This document shows, one piece after another, positions 36,286 through 44,538 of a stretch of DNA of 64,000 bases. Numbering within the stretch: the first letter of the stretch is position 1; the number at the start of each line of letters is the position of its first letter. Source of the stretch: Fimbriimonadales bacterium (lineage in GTDB: Bacteria; Armatimonadota; Fimbriimonadia; Fimbriimonadales; ATM1). The notes beneath the pieces are model-generated. The model was not told the DNA's origin and made no database searches. It was given only the letters and a program-made list of their open reading frames with translations. Location: NCBI GenBank assembly GCA_026129745.1, contig JAHCHL010000004.1:62001-126000 (forward strand), written 5' to 3'. Both the position numbers and the translations under genes were made by a program.

Positions 36286-37236
36286 ATGCCAGAAAAAAAG
36301 ACGATAGCAGTTATTGGTGCGACCGGAGCACAAGGAGGAGGCCTCGCGTGGGCTATTCTCAACGACAAAGAGTCGGAGTTTTCGGTTCGCGCAGTAACAA
36401 GAAATCCAAACTCTGACAAGGCCAAGGCACTCGCTGCAGCAGGAGCAGAAGTTGTGACAGCAGACTTGGATGATGTGGAGTCTTTGAAGCGAGCATTCGC
36501 CGGGGCATACGGCGTGTTCGGTGTCACAAACTTTTGGGAACACTTCTCTCCAGAGAAAGAGCTTCAGCAAGCAAAGAACATTGCGCAGGCAGCAAAAGAC
36601 GCTGGAGTCGAGCACGTCGTTTGGTCGACGCTCGAAGATACGAGGCAGTGGGTGCCTCTGAACGACAATAGAATGCCGACGCTCATGGAGAAATACAAGG
36701 TTCCGCACTTTGACGCCAAGGGTGAGGCAAATGAAATCTTCAAGTCCCTCGATGTTCCCACGACATTTCTATTTACGTCGTTCTATTGGGACAACTTCAT
36801 CCACTTCGGAATGGGACCGAAGGCGAGCGATGACGGAAAGCTCTCTTTTGCCCTTCCAATGGACGACAAGAAGCTGCCCGGCATCGCTGCAGAGGACATC
36901 GGCAAGTGCGCCTATGGAATCTTCAAGCGCGGCCCGGAGATGGTCGGAAAGTCTGTCGGCATCGCAGGCGACCATGTGTCTGGATACCAGATGGCAGAGG
37001 GCATGACCAAGTCGCTTGGCAAGGAAGTCCAGTATGCGGCAGTACCCCCTGAAGTCTATAGGTCCTTTGGATTTCCGGGTGCGGAAGACCTTGGAAACAT
37101 GTTCCAGTTCAAGCGAGACTTCAGCGAAATGTACATCGCGTCCAGAGACCTGTCTATCTCGAAGTCCCTTAATCCTGAGCTGCAGTCGTTTGAGGACTGG
37201 ATCTCCAAGAACGCAAGCAAGATTCCCGTAGGCTAA
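36286..37236 (+). CDS. NmrA-family NAD(P)-binding protein
   Basis: A 316-aa atypical short-chain dehydrogenase. The dinucleotide-binding motif GATGAQGGGLA is at residues 11-21, and NFWEHFSPEKELQQAKNIAQ and EHVVWSTLEDTRQ resemble NmrA/HSCARG proteins, which bind NADP and act as redox sensors more than as enzymes. The Tyr-x-x-x-Lys catalytic pair is replaced (MEKYKVPHFDAKGEAN). AAAGGAAA lies 6 bases before the ATG. A strong terminator follows, so it is a single-gene unit. Confidence 0.9.
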   Translation: MPEKKTIAVIGATGAQGGGLAWAILNDKESEFSVRAVTRNPNSDKAKALAAAGAEVVTADLDDVESLKRAFAGAYGVFGVTNFWEHFSPEKELQQAKNIAQAAKDAGVEHVVWSTLEDTRQWVPLNDNRMPTLMEKYKVPHFDAKGEANEIFKSLDVPTTFLFTSFYWDNFIHFGMGPKASDDGKLSFALPMDDKKLPGIAAEDIGKCAYGIFKRGPEMVGKSVGIAGDHVSGYQMAEGMTKSLGKEVQYAAVPPEVYRSFGFPGAEDLGNMFQFKRDFSEMYIASRDLSISKSLNPELQSFEDWISKNASKIPVG

Positions 37237-37255
37237 TCGATTCGTCCTTGAGTGA

Positions 37256-37293
37256 GGGCCAGGAATCGGTTCGATTCCTGGCCCTTGTTTTTA
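37256..37293 (+). terminator. Rho-independent terminator after the NmrA-like gene
   Basis: A perfect 12-bp stem (GGGCCAGGAATC / GATTCCTGGCCC) with loop GGTTC, followed by TTGTTTTTA. It starts 19 bases after the NmrA-like stop codon. Confidence 0.92.
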
Positions 37294-37374
37294 TGGTTTG
37301 GCAATGGCGAATTCTTTCATGCGAAGTCCATAATTCAGCAGTGGGCAAAATCGCCCTCAAAGTGAAGTGAAATC

Positions 37375-38478
37375 ATGCTGATACAAACAATCATTGCGGC
37401 GTCCCTTGTGGCTACCGCTTCAACACAGCCGCCGCCCCAAGATCAGGCTTTCTTTGCAATATTCGCTGAAACAAAGGTTGGGCGCATGGCCGGGATGCCC
37501 GCTATGGACCTTGGCGACCTGCCACCGGGATTCTCTCTTCCGCCGGAGGCGATGATGTTTTCGGGGCAGGCTGTGCGCACTCTAAACATTCGGCTCTGGT
37601 CTCCGTCGATCGCTCCGCCTGGGGCGACAGCGTGGGTAGCGCCGCCAGCAGGACTCAAACAGGGGCAAAGACTCGATCTCGAGCTTTACAGACCCGAAGC
37701 AGAAAAGAAGCCCGAAAAGATTGGGGACTTCGACCCTGACTCGAACCCAGACTCTTTCACAATCAAGATCTATTGGGGTTCATCTGATACCGTCAAGCCG
37801 GGACAACCAAAAGTAATAACGTGGTCTGGGCTTGACCCCGCCTATCGAGAGGCCATGCGAAATCAAATGCGTGAAGCGAATGCTTCGGCGAGTTCCTACC
37901 ATTACAAGGATGGCTGGACCACCGGTTACTGGCCGACGAAGAAACAGCCAGGAAAAATCGACAAAACTGCATCGCTGGTTGGAAAGTATGTACTGACGAC
38001 TTCCTATACGGGCAATGTAGAGATCGAAGCCCCGTCCAACGTCAACTTCCTTGCACCCTTCGAAATCTCAGCTCCGAACCTCGACGATGAGATAGACCTG
38101 AAGAAAGCAATTGCGTTTAGATGGAAGGAGATTCCGAATGCCTTAGGGTTGCATGCTTCGGCTTTCGGTATGGAAGGAAAGAATACACTCATTATTTGGG
38201 TGTCTTCGGAAGTCTTCGATGATATGATCATGGGTGACACAGGCTTTCTTCAAATGGCCGAAGTCCGCGACTACGTTTCCAGGAACATATTCATGGCTGG
38301 CAACAAGGCAAACGTCACGATTCCTGCCGGCATATTTGCGAAAGCTGACTTTGCCATGATGCAGATGACGGGTTACGGGCCGGGGGCGGCGCTCGAACAG
38401 GCACAGCCGCTTCCGAGAATCCAAACCAAGACATCGCTCATGGTGATGCTCGCCGGCAAAGGAATGTTTGGAAAGTAA
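37375..38478 (+). CDS. Secreted hypothetical protein
   Basis: A 367-aa exported protein with a signal peptide (MLIQTIIAASLVATASTQ). The mature part is rich in Pro, Gly and Met (GMPAMDLGDLPPGFSLPPEA) with beta-type segments such as FAPFEISAP and WKEIPNALGLHASAFGM. No domain recognised. The region near residue 50-100 recurs in style in large secreted proteins of Gram-negative environmental bacteria, but I cannot name a family. It lies between two terminators and is convergent with the regulator gene. Confidence 0.7.
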   Translation: MLIQTIIAASLVATASTQPPPQDQAFFAIFAETKVGRMAGMPAMDLGDLPPGFSLPPEAMMFSGQAVRTLNIRLWSPSIAPPGATAWVAPPAGLKQGQRLDLELYRPEAEKKPEKIGDFDPDSNPDSFTIKIYWGSSDTVKPGQPKVITWSGLDPAYREAMRNQMREANASASSYHYKDGWTTGYWPTKKQPGKIDKTASLVGKYVLTTSYTGNVEIEAPSNVNFLAPFEISAPNLDDEIDLKKAIAFRWKEIPNALGLHASAFGMEGKNTLIIWVSSEVFDDMIMGDTGFLQMAEVRDYVSRNIFMAGNKANVTIPAGIFAKADFAMMQMTGYGPGAALEQAQPLPRIQTKTSLMVMLAGKGMFGK

Positions 38479-38488
38479 GTGTGCTGTC

Positions 38489-38519
38489 ATCGCCCCCTTG
38501 TCCGCAACAAGGGGGCGAT
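38489..38519. terminator. Bidirectional terminator-like hairpin
   Basis: A perfect 13-bp stem (ATCGCCCCCTTGT / ACAAGGGGGCGAT) around a 5-base loop, between two convergent genes. No T-tract on either side, so strength is uncertain. Confidence 0.7.
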
Positions 38520-38527
38520 AAGTCTCG

Positions 38528-40003
38528 TCAAATTGAATTGAGCGAATCGGTGCATCTACTGACTAAGTATTGCGCGCCTTGTCGAGTTGCCAAGTCGATA
38601 GCATGCTCAAGAGTCTGTTTTGATTGACCATTGCATTCTGCAATGGCGCGAAGGCGAAGTATCTCTGCAGTATAGAAGTAGCCTCGTTTCACCGGATCAG
38701 AATTAAGCAAATTATTCAAGCGAAAAATCGCAGACTTCTTGTCATCAGCAGCAATCTCGCACTCAGCAATCAACGCGGCAAAGTAAGGCTCTTCCATTCT
38801 CGCGCCGATTGCCGCCATCTGTTCCAAGTTCGAAACCATTTCACCGATTACTGGCTTCGGATCGCCTTTCATTCCAGTAGCCCAACAAAGGAGGATTGTG
38901 CCTGCACACTTCCGATAAGGCAAGTTTTGGCGGGTGCCAATCGAAACGGTAGCCCTTGCCCAGTGTTCGCAAAGATCGAGGTCTCGGCGAACTTGGTGAA
39001 GCATTGCCGCCTGCTGCCGGGAGTGTGCAAGAGAGTGAATTCTTCCGTGCTGCTCGCTGAGTCGAAGCGCCTTACTTGCATTGCGCAATGCTGCATCTTC
39101 ATCGCCCATAAACAGCAATGAGAGCGCGAGCCAATGGTGACAAGAGACAAGAGGATCCTCCCCATAAAATGCACTTAGCCTTGTTATTGCTTTAGTCGGA
39201 CCGATTTCGATTCCTGAAGTTGCTTGTTTGCCTGACTCACTAAAACGTCCTTGGTGAAACAAAGAACAGGCAAGAAGCTCTCGAGACTCTGCATCGGATG
39301 CATCGCCAGTAGGCTCTGTTATCGCTGCTTTCATAAGAGTCTCAGATTGCATAAAGTCAGCTCGCAGCTCGAACATCGTAGCGAGATGGTAGCGCGCCGA
39401 TCGGAACACTTCCACGTCGCCAATTCCTTCTGCTATGTCTATCGCTTTATCATAGTGTTCGCGAGCCGATTCGCTGCTCCATCCTTCAAGTTGGAGAAGA
39501 AGTTGCGCCATCAGAATGTGCCAGTGCGCCCATTCGCGATCTTTGTAGTCGGCAGAAGAGCTCAGTCGTTGCTTCGCCGATTCCAGTTTAGCGCTTGCTC
39601 CAGCCATATCCGCAGTAAGAATGCGATCCTTCGCAGCCTCGAGAAGGGAGACTGTGGTTTCAGTAGCGTCCTCACATTCCATTGATGATTGCTTGAGCTC
39701 GCCGACGAAACGAAATCCACGACTATGAATCGTTCGGATTAGCTGTTGCTCTTTGCCAGAATCGCCGATTGCCTTCCGAGCCGCCATTATTCGGCTGCTC
39801 AGCGTAGCTTCGCTTACGAACGCGTCTCCCCAAACTTTTTCAAGCAATTCGTCTTTGGCAACCACTCTGTCTGCATTGGAGATCAAGTAAACAAGGACAT
39901 CGAACACCTGAGGTTCGACTTTCACAAAAGCCCGACCTTTCCGAATCTCGCGGGCAGCTGTATCCAACTCGAATTCTCCAAAGCGGTAGAGCATTGCCGC
40001 CAT
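38528..40003 (-). CDS. Winged-helix transcriptional regulator with TPR-like C-terminus
   Basis: A 491-aa protein. An OmpR/PhoB-type winged helix fills residues about 5-100 (FGEFELDTAAREIRKG, VFDVLVYLISNADRVVAKDE, then TLSSRIMAARKAIGD and IRTIHSRGFRFVG). The remaining 390 residues are helical repeats of TPR type, as in SARP/CadC-like one-component regulators, with no receiver or ATPase domain. The frame extends to 40108 but the winged helix begins at the Met near 39994/40003. It is divergent from the OsmC gene and is the obvious candidate to regulate it. Confidence 0.85.
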   Translation of the reverse strand: MAAMLYRFGEFELDTAAREIRKGRAFVKVEPQVFDVLVYLISNADRVVAKDELLEKVWGDAFVSEATLSSRIMAARKAIGDSGKEQQLIRTIHSRGFRFVGELKQSSMECEDATETTVSLLEAAKDRILTADMAGASAKLESAKQRLSSSADYKDREWAHWHILMAQLLLQLEGWSSESAREHYDKAIDIAEGIGDVEVFRSARYHLATMFELRADFMQSETLMKAAITEPTGDASDAESRELLACSLFHQGRFSESGKQATSGIEIGPTKAITRLSAFYGEDPLVSCHHWLALSLLFMGDEDAALRNASKALRLSEQHGRIHSLAHSRQQAAMLHQVRRDLDLCEHWARATVSIGTRQNLPYRKCAGTILLCWATGMKGDPKPVIGEMVSNLEQMAAIGARMEEPYFAALIAECEIAADDKKSAIFRLNNLLNSDPVKRGYFYTAEILRLRAIAECNGQSKQTLEHAIDLATRQGAQYLVSRCTDSLNSI

Positions 40004-40123
40004 TGTGCCGAAGTTCGCCCCAGATTCTCCATAAAATCTACAGAAAATCGTCAAGCATAACGCACTGGCCTTCCCGGAAACTGCATCCGTCGGCGCAAAC
40101 AGCGCCATTCAAGGAGAACAGAA

Positions 40124-40696
40124 GTGAAACAGATGATTCAAGAAAACCAAGAAGTCAGAAACGGAGTCAATGTGACCGCGCTGACAGATGCAATGAATGC
40201 GATTGACCAAGATTCGACATTGGCGAAATTCGTTTTTCGATCGAAGAACCAATGGCTCGACGGTGGACACAATCGATCGACGATCGAGGGATTTTACGGG
40301 GTTGGTGGCGAACAGGCCAGAGAGACGCAGTTCGTTATGGACGCCGATGAGCCAATGGTGCTGCTCGGTTTCGATCGAGGGGCAAACCCCGTCGAGTACT
40401 TGCTGCATGCGCTGGCAGCTTGCGTGACAACGACGGCTGTCTATCATGCCGCAGCCAACGGGATTCGCATCGATGAGATCGAATCGCGGCTCGAAGGAAA
40501 TCTCGACTTGCGTGGATTGCTTGGAATGCCTGGCGCAAATCGCAACGGTTACGAACAGATCAAGATCAAGATGAAGGTCAAAGGCGAAGCCTCACCCGAG
40601 AAACTCGAAGAAGCGATTCGCATCGGGCAGAAACATTCGCCTGTGTTCGATATCGTGTCTAACGGGACTGACATCGAGATCCAAGTCGAGAAGTGA
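40124..40696 (+). CDS. OsmC-family protein
   Basis: A 190-aa OsmC/YhfA-like protein with the fold's core MVLLGFDRGANPVEYLLHAL and Cys near residue 105 (AACVTTTAVYHA). The second, usually catalytic-partner position near residue 168 is Ser (KHSPVFDIVSN), where peroxidase-type OsmC has Cys, so classical hydroperoxide reduction is doubtful. GTG at 40124 is preceded by AAGGAG at 8 bases; ATG at 40133 is an alternative. Regulated perhaps by the divergent winged-helix protein. A GNRA-capped hairpin lies after the stop. Confidence 0.88.
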   Translation: MKQMIQENQEVRNGVNVTALTDAMNAIDQDSTLAKFVFRSKNQWLDGGHNRSTIEGFYGVGGEQARETQFVMDADEPMVLLGFDRGANPVEYLLHALAACVTTTAVYHAAANGIRIDEIESRLEGNLDLRGLLGMPGANRNGYEQIKIKMKVKGEASPEKLEEAIRIGQKHSPVFDIVSNGTDIEIQVEK

Positions 40697-40715
40697 TCGG
40701 CCCCCTTCGACCTAT

Positions 40716-40743
40716 GGCGCGGCAGCCGCAAGGCTGCCGCGCC
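40716..40743. terminator. GCAA-capped hairpin after the OsmC gene
   Basis: A perfect 12-bp stem (GGCGCGGCAGCC / GGCTGCCGCGCC) closed by GCAA, a stable GNRA tetraloop, 20 bases after the OsmC stop. No T-tract follows. It is either a factor-assisted terminator or a mobile REP-like hairpin. Confidence 0.6.
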
Positions 40744-40865
40744 ACCTTAAACGAAGGCAGAACTCAGCTTCTTGAATCAGGCCCCTATGCGCCAAAAGAC
40801 CTGGTTTGTGAAATTCCGGTCAAAAAACGTAGATAATCGTGCACTCCACGCGAGGTAGTAGTGCA

Positions 40866-42032
40866 ATGAGCAAGGTTCGAGTTTTGATCGGCACCAAGAA
40901 GGGTGCCTTTGTCTGTACTGCTGACGGAAAGAGAGAGAACTGGGACATCCAAGGCCCATTTTTCGGAGGATGGGAGATCTATCACATGAAGGGGTCGCCC
41001 GTGGACCCGGACAGAATCTACGCGTCTCAGTCAAATGCTTGGTTCGGTCAAGTGATGCAGCGATCGGATGACGGTGGAAGGACATGGGTCACACCGGGCA
41101 GCACGGAAGAGGAGCGTATGACCGAGTGGGGATTTCCCGGCGGCGAGAGTAACAAATTCGTTTACGAAGGCGATCCTGGGACCCACAAGCATTTCGACGG
41201 TTCCACTCGGCCCTGGGAATTCAAGCGTGTTTGGCACCTGGAGCCATCGCTCTCCGATCCAAATGTCGTTTATGCGGGCGTGGAAGACGCCGCCATCTTT
41301 CGTTCGACAGACGCAGGAAAAACATGGCAGGAGTTGCCAGGACTTCGCACCCATGGGACAGCCGCAGACTGGCAACCTGGCGCAGGAGGCATGTGCTTGC
41401 ACACGATCCTGATCGATCCGAAGAATCACGATAGGATGTTCGTCGCGATTTCAGCCTGTGGCTGTTTCCGATCAGACGACGGCGGCAAGACCTGGAGACC
41501 AATCAATAGAGGGTTGAGGTCAGACTTCATGCCGGATCCTGACGCAGAAGTAGGCCATTGCGTACACCGCATCGCCTTCCATCCGTCGAATCCGGATGTG
41601 CTGTTCATGCAGAAGCATTGGGACGTCATGCGCAGCGATGACGGCGGCGAGAACTGGCGTGAAGTAAGCGGCAATTTGCCCGTCGACTTCGGCTTTCCGA
41701 TCGACGTCCATGCTCACGAGCCGAACACCATTTATGTCGTGCCAATCAAGAGCGATTCGGAACACTATCCGCCAGAAGGCAAACTACGCGTTTATCGAAG
41801 CAAAACCGGCGGCGATGATTGGGAGGCGCTTACGAACGGGCTTCCTCAAAGCGACTGCTACGTAAACGTTTTGCGGGAAGCGATGGCCGTCGACCAAATG
41901 GATCCATGCGGAATCTACTTCGGAACGACAGGCGGGCAAGTGTACGTTTCGGCAGATTCCGGCGACACGTGGAAGGCGATCAACGAGCACTTTCCGTCGG
42001 TGCTTTCGGTCGAAGTGCAAACGTTGCCGTGA
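40866..42032 (+). CDS. BNR-repeat propeller protein (cytoplasmic)
   Basis: A 388-aa protein with five or more BNR/Asp-box repeats ([55 protein letters not shown]). There is no signal peptide, unlike the BNR protein at 22188. The N-terminus begins [20 protein letters not shown]. Met at 40866 is chosen: GAGG lies about 10 bases upstream, and the longer frame from 40839 has none. The stop overlaps the GTG of the MoaD-like gene (GTGA), so the pair is translationally coupled and the proteins likely act together. Confidence 0.88.
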   Translation: MSKVRVLIGTKKGAFVCTADGKRENWDIQGPFFGGWEIYHMKGSPVDPDRIYASQSNAWFGQVMQRSDDGGRTWVTPGSTEEERMTEWGFPGGESNKFVYEGDPGTHKHFDGSTRPWEFKRVWHLEPSLSDPNVVYAGVEDAAIFRSTDAGKTWQELPGLRTHGTAADWQPGAGGMCLHTILIDPKNHDRMFVAISACGCFRSDDGGKTWRPINRGLRSDFMPDPDAEVGHCVHRIAFHPSNPDVLFMQKHWDVMRSDDGGENWREVSGNLPVDFGFPIDVHAHEPNTIYVVPIKSDSEHYPPEGKLRVYRSKTGGDDWEALTNGLPQSDCYVNVLREAMAVDQMDPCGIYFGTTGGQVYVSADSGDTWKAINEHFPSVLSVEVQTLP

Positions 42033-42325
42033 TTCGCGTTCAACTTCCTTACCACCTACGTAACCTCGCAAGCGTTGGACGTGAAGTGACGCTGGAAGTT
42101 GATCCGCCCGTCACACAACGCTCGATTTTGGACGCGCTCGAGAAGGCGTATCCAATGCTCTCAGGCACGATAAGGGATCACGTCACAAAGAAGCGAAGGC
42201 CGTTCGTCCGTTTCTTTGCGTGCAAGATGGACTTGTCGGATGAATCCCCGGATGCGCCTGTACCAGATCAAGTAGCGACAGGGGTCGAGCTTTATGTCGT
42301 GATAGGCGCGATCGCCGGTGGTTAG
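42029..42325 (+). CDS. MoaD/ThiS-family beta-grasp protein ending in GG
   Basis: A 98-aa ubiquitin-fold protein: [13 protein letters not shown] starts the first strand, [20 protein letters not shown] is the strand-helix part, and the chain ends VIGAIAGG with the free Gly-Gly needed for adenylation and thiocarboxylation or conjugation. MoaD, ThiS and relatives carry sulfur to molybdopterin, thiamine or other targets; no MoeB/ThiF gene is in the window. GTG start at 42029 overlaps the BNR stop by 4 bases. The stop overlaps the convergent kynureninase gene by 4 bases. Confidence 0.85.
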   Translation: MIRVQLPYHLRNLASVGREVTLEVDPPVTQRSILDALEKAYPMLSGTIRDHVTKKRRPFVRFFACKMDLSDESPDAPVPDQVATGVELYVVIGAIAGG

Positions 42326-43533
42326 ATCAGCTGTGCCGTAATTCTCGCCGCTTCGCGCAACTCCTCATTCGTGTTGAGAATGTCAGGGCCAAATCGAACA
42401 AAGTTGCCCCTTGAGTCGGTGTTAACGCCTTCGGCCTTTAGCTTTTGCGCCAGCGCGTTAGCGTCGTTATGGGGCACAAGTGCGAATGCGCCAAAGTCGT
42501 TTGGCGATTTCGGCTCAAAGCACGAAACACCCGATTCACGAAAGCATGAACGAAGGTATTGCAGTTGCTGCAAACTGTATTCCCTTAGCCGCTCGACTCC
42601 AATTGCAAGCAGCAGTCGCATTCCCGCTCTCGCTTGATAGTAAGTAATTACCGGAGGTGTGGATTCGAGCCAAGAATCGCCTGACTCAGCGAACTTTGGA
42701 TCGTCCTCGCGCATAAACGCGAATTGATTCTGCTTGGCGAACCATCCCGTGTCGAGTGATCTGCGCTTCTCATCTATGTGTCTTGGATCAATGGCAAGCC
42801 AGCATGCTCCAGGTCCACCGCGAGCGTACTTATATGAACCGCCTATCATGAAATCGCAGTTCATTCGAGTTGGAATGACGCCTGCTGAATGATATGCATC
42901 GACCAGCACGAGTGCACCAGACCCATGGGCTGCATGAACCATTTCATCAAGTTTTGGAATCACTTGTCCGGTCGCGAATACGACTTGCGAAATGACGACG
43001 AGGTCAGTTCCGTGTGTGATTGCCGATATTATCGACTCCGAATCGAACAGCCGAACCGGATCGGTCATCAAGGGTTCGACCCACGTAACCTTGGCGCGTC
43101 CTTTCAGCGCATAGACTTTCAGAATGAAGTCGATGCTGTCGAACTCTCCTCGTGTCGCGACAACGCGGATAGGCCTATCGACTGGAAAAGAATTCAGCAC
43201 GGCACGCAATCCTTGACCTGCCGAAGTCTTTGGAATGACGCAAGTGGAATCGGCTAAGTCGATCAGTTTTGCGACGCGTTCCCTAAATGCGTACATTTCG
43301 TCGAGCCAGCCGCCGGATCCCCATGCGCCGTCCATCTTGGCGTACCAAAGGCTGAGTGCTTCCAAGATGTCGTTCTCGGTTTGATCGAGCGGTCGTCCGA
43401 GTGAGTGATTCGCAAGATAGATTTCGCCTCGCTGCAAGACGCGCGAGAACAAAGGGCGAATGTGCTCATGGATTGCGTGCTCAGTTAGCGGTCCGTTTCC
43501 AAGCTTCGAAACTTGCTCCTCAATTGAGAGCAT
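42322..43533 (-). CDS. kynU: Kynureninase-like PLP enzyme
   Basis: A 403-aa fold-type-I aminotransferase-family enzyme. The PLP lysine is in GGSYKYARGGPGACWL near residue 225 and the Asp that pairs with the pyridine nitrogen is in ALVLVDAYHSAGV near 195. The nearest family is kynureninase (kynurenine to anthranilate and alanine). The ATG at 43533 shares a base with the TGA of the tryptophan dioxygenase gene, giving a coupled pair and supporting the assignment. The frame extends 10 codons further upstream (43563), but those overlap the dioxygenase. Confidence 0.85.
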   Translation of the reverse strand: MLSIEEQVSKLGNGPLTEHAIHEHIRPLFSRVLQRGEIYLANHSLGRPLDQTENDILEALSLWYAKMDGAWGSGGWLDEMYAFRERVAKLIDLADSTCVIPKTSAGQGLRAVLNSFPVDRPIRVVATRGEFDSIDFILKVYALKGRAKVTWVEPLMTDPVRLFDSESIISAITHGTDLVVISQVVFATGQVIPKLDEMVHAAHGSGALVLVDAYHSAGVIPTRMNCDFMIGGSYKYARGGPGACWLAIDPRHIDEKRRSLDTGWFAKQNQFAFMREDDPKFAESGDSWLESTPPVITYYQARAGMRLLLAIGVERLREYSLQQLQYLRSCFRESGVSCFEPKSPNDFGAFALVPHNDANALAQKLKAEGVNTDSRGNFVRFGPDILNTNEELREAARITAQLI

Positions 43534-44375
43534 CAGCTGCCAATCTCCGTTCGAACATCCCATAGTTCTGGGAACAAGCGAATTTCAAGCGCCTTCTTGA
43601 GAAAAGGAACGCCGGAACTTCCGCCGGTGCCCGCTTTGAATCCAATGACACGCTCCACAGTCTTGACGTGCCGATATCTCCAAAGTGCGAATTGTTCTTC
43701 GACATCGACAAGCTTTTCGCACATTTCGTAAGCGTCCCAGTATTGCTTGGGATCTTCGTAGATCTTTTTGAAGACGGCCACAATTCTTGAGTCGCCTTCA
43801 TATTGCTCAGACCAGTCCCGATCGACCGCAGACTCCGGAATCGCAAACCCACGACGAAAGAGGTGTCTGAGAAACTCGTCGTACAAGCTTGGGCGATTGA
43901 GAAGCTCGAAGAGTTGTTCATGTATTTGCTCGTCGTGCTCAAAGACCTTAAGTGATTGCTGGTTTTTGTTTCCGAACAGGAACTCGATCATTCGGTTCTG
44001 AAAGGACTGTAAGCCGCTCGCTTGACCGAAGACTCCGCGAAACTGCGCATACTCGCTCGGAGTGAGCGTTTCAAGCACGGCCCACTGCTCGAAGAGCATA
44101 CGCTGAATTTGCTTAACCCTCGATAGGATCTTAAAGCAAGGTTCAAGCTCATCGCGTTTGACGTGCTCGACTGCGGCCAGCAGCTCGTGGATTGCGAGCT
44201 TCATCCAAAGCTCGGAAGTCTGATGCTGGATGATGAACAGCATCTCATCGTGGTGCTTTGGCTCCGACAGCGGGCTTTGCGCCCCCAAAATCAGATCAAG
44301 CCTGAGGTACTTGGCGTAGTCGAGTCGCTCGCGGAAATCGGTCTGAATGGTGTCTTCGAATTTTCTCTCCGGCAT
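43533..44375 (-). CDS. kynA: Tryptophan 2,3-dioxygenase
   Basis: A 280-aa heme dioxygenase that opens the tryptophan ring to N-formylkynurenine. Family motifs: LLGAQSPL-type segment ([12 protein letters not shown]), the N-terminal [20 protein letters not shown] with the distal His, and [20 protein letters not shown] with the heme-ligand His near 245. Full length for the family. Pairing with kynureninase indicates tryptophan breakdown to anthranilate; the formamidase needed between the two steps is not in the window. Two AACGTTA direct repeats lie just upstream of the ATG. Confidence 0.95.
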   Translation of the reverse strand: MPERKFEDTIQTDFRERLDYAKYLRLDLILGAQSPLSEPKHHDEMLFIIQHQTSELWMKLAIHELLAAVEHVKRDELEPCFKILSRVKQIQRMLFEQWAVLETLTPSEYAQFRGVFGQASGLQSFQNRMIEFLFGNKNQQSLKVFEHDEQIHEQLFELLNRPSLYDEFLRHLFRRGFAIPESAVDRDWSEQYEGDSRIVAVFKKIYEDPKQYWDAYEMCEKLVDVEEQFALWRYRHVKTVERVIGFKAGTGGSSGVPFLKKALEIRLFPELWDVRTEIGS

Positions 44376-44400
44376 AACGTTATCTCACTTTGGAACGTTA
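44376..44400. repeat. AACGTTA direct repeats upstream of kynA
   Basis: Two AACGTTA copies, starting at 44376 and 44394 on the top strand, 18 bases apart, immediately upstream of the kynA start. Each is near-palindromic. The placement within about 25 bases of the ATG fits an operator. The regulator is unknown. Confidence 0.35.
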
Positions 44401-44538
44401 CCTAACCCGGCGCCTGGCAGCACACCATACGAGGCCACCCAGATTGAAATCCGACAGCCTATGCGGCGAACGGATGTACAATTTCGTACGTCCTAACTAA
44501 GTGCGCGGATCGAGACCCGCGCCCAGGAGAGGCAGCGC

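Noticed and set aside
37256-37284. GGTTCGATTCC resembling a tRNA T-arm
   Set aside because: It is the loop and second arm of a perfect terminator stem; no acceptor or anticodon arm exists around it.
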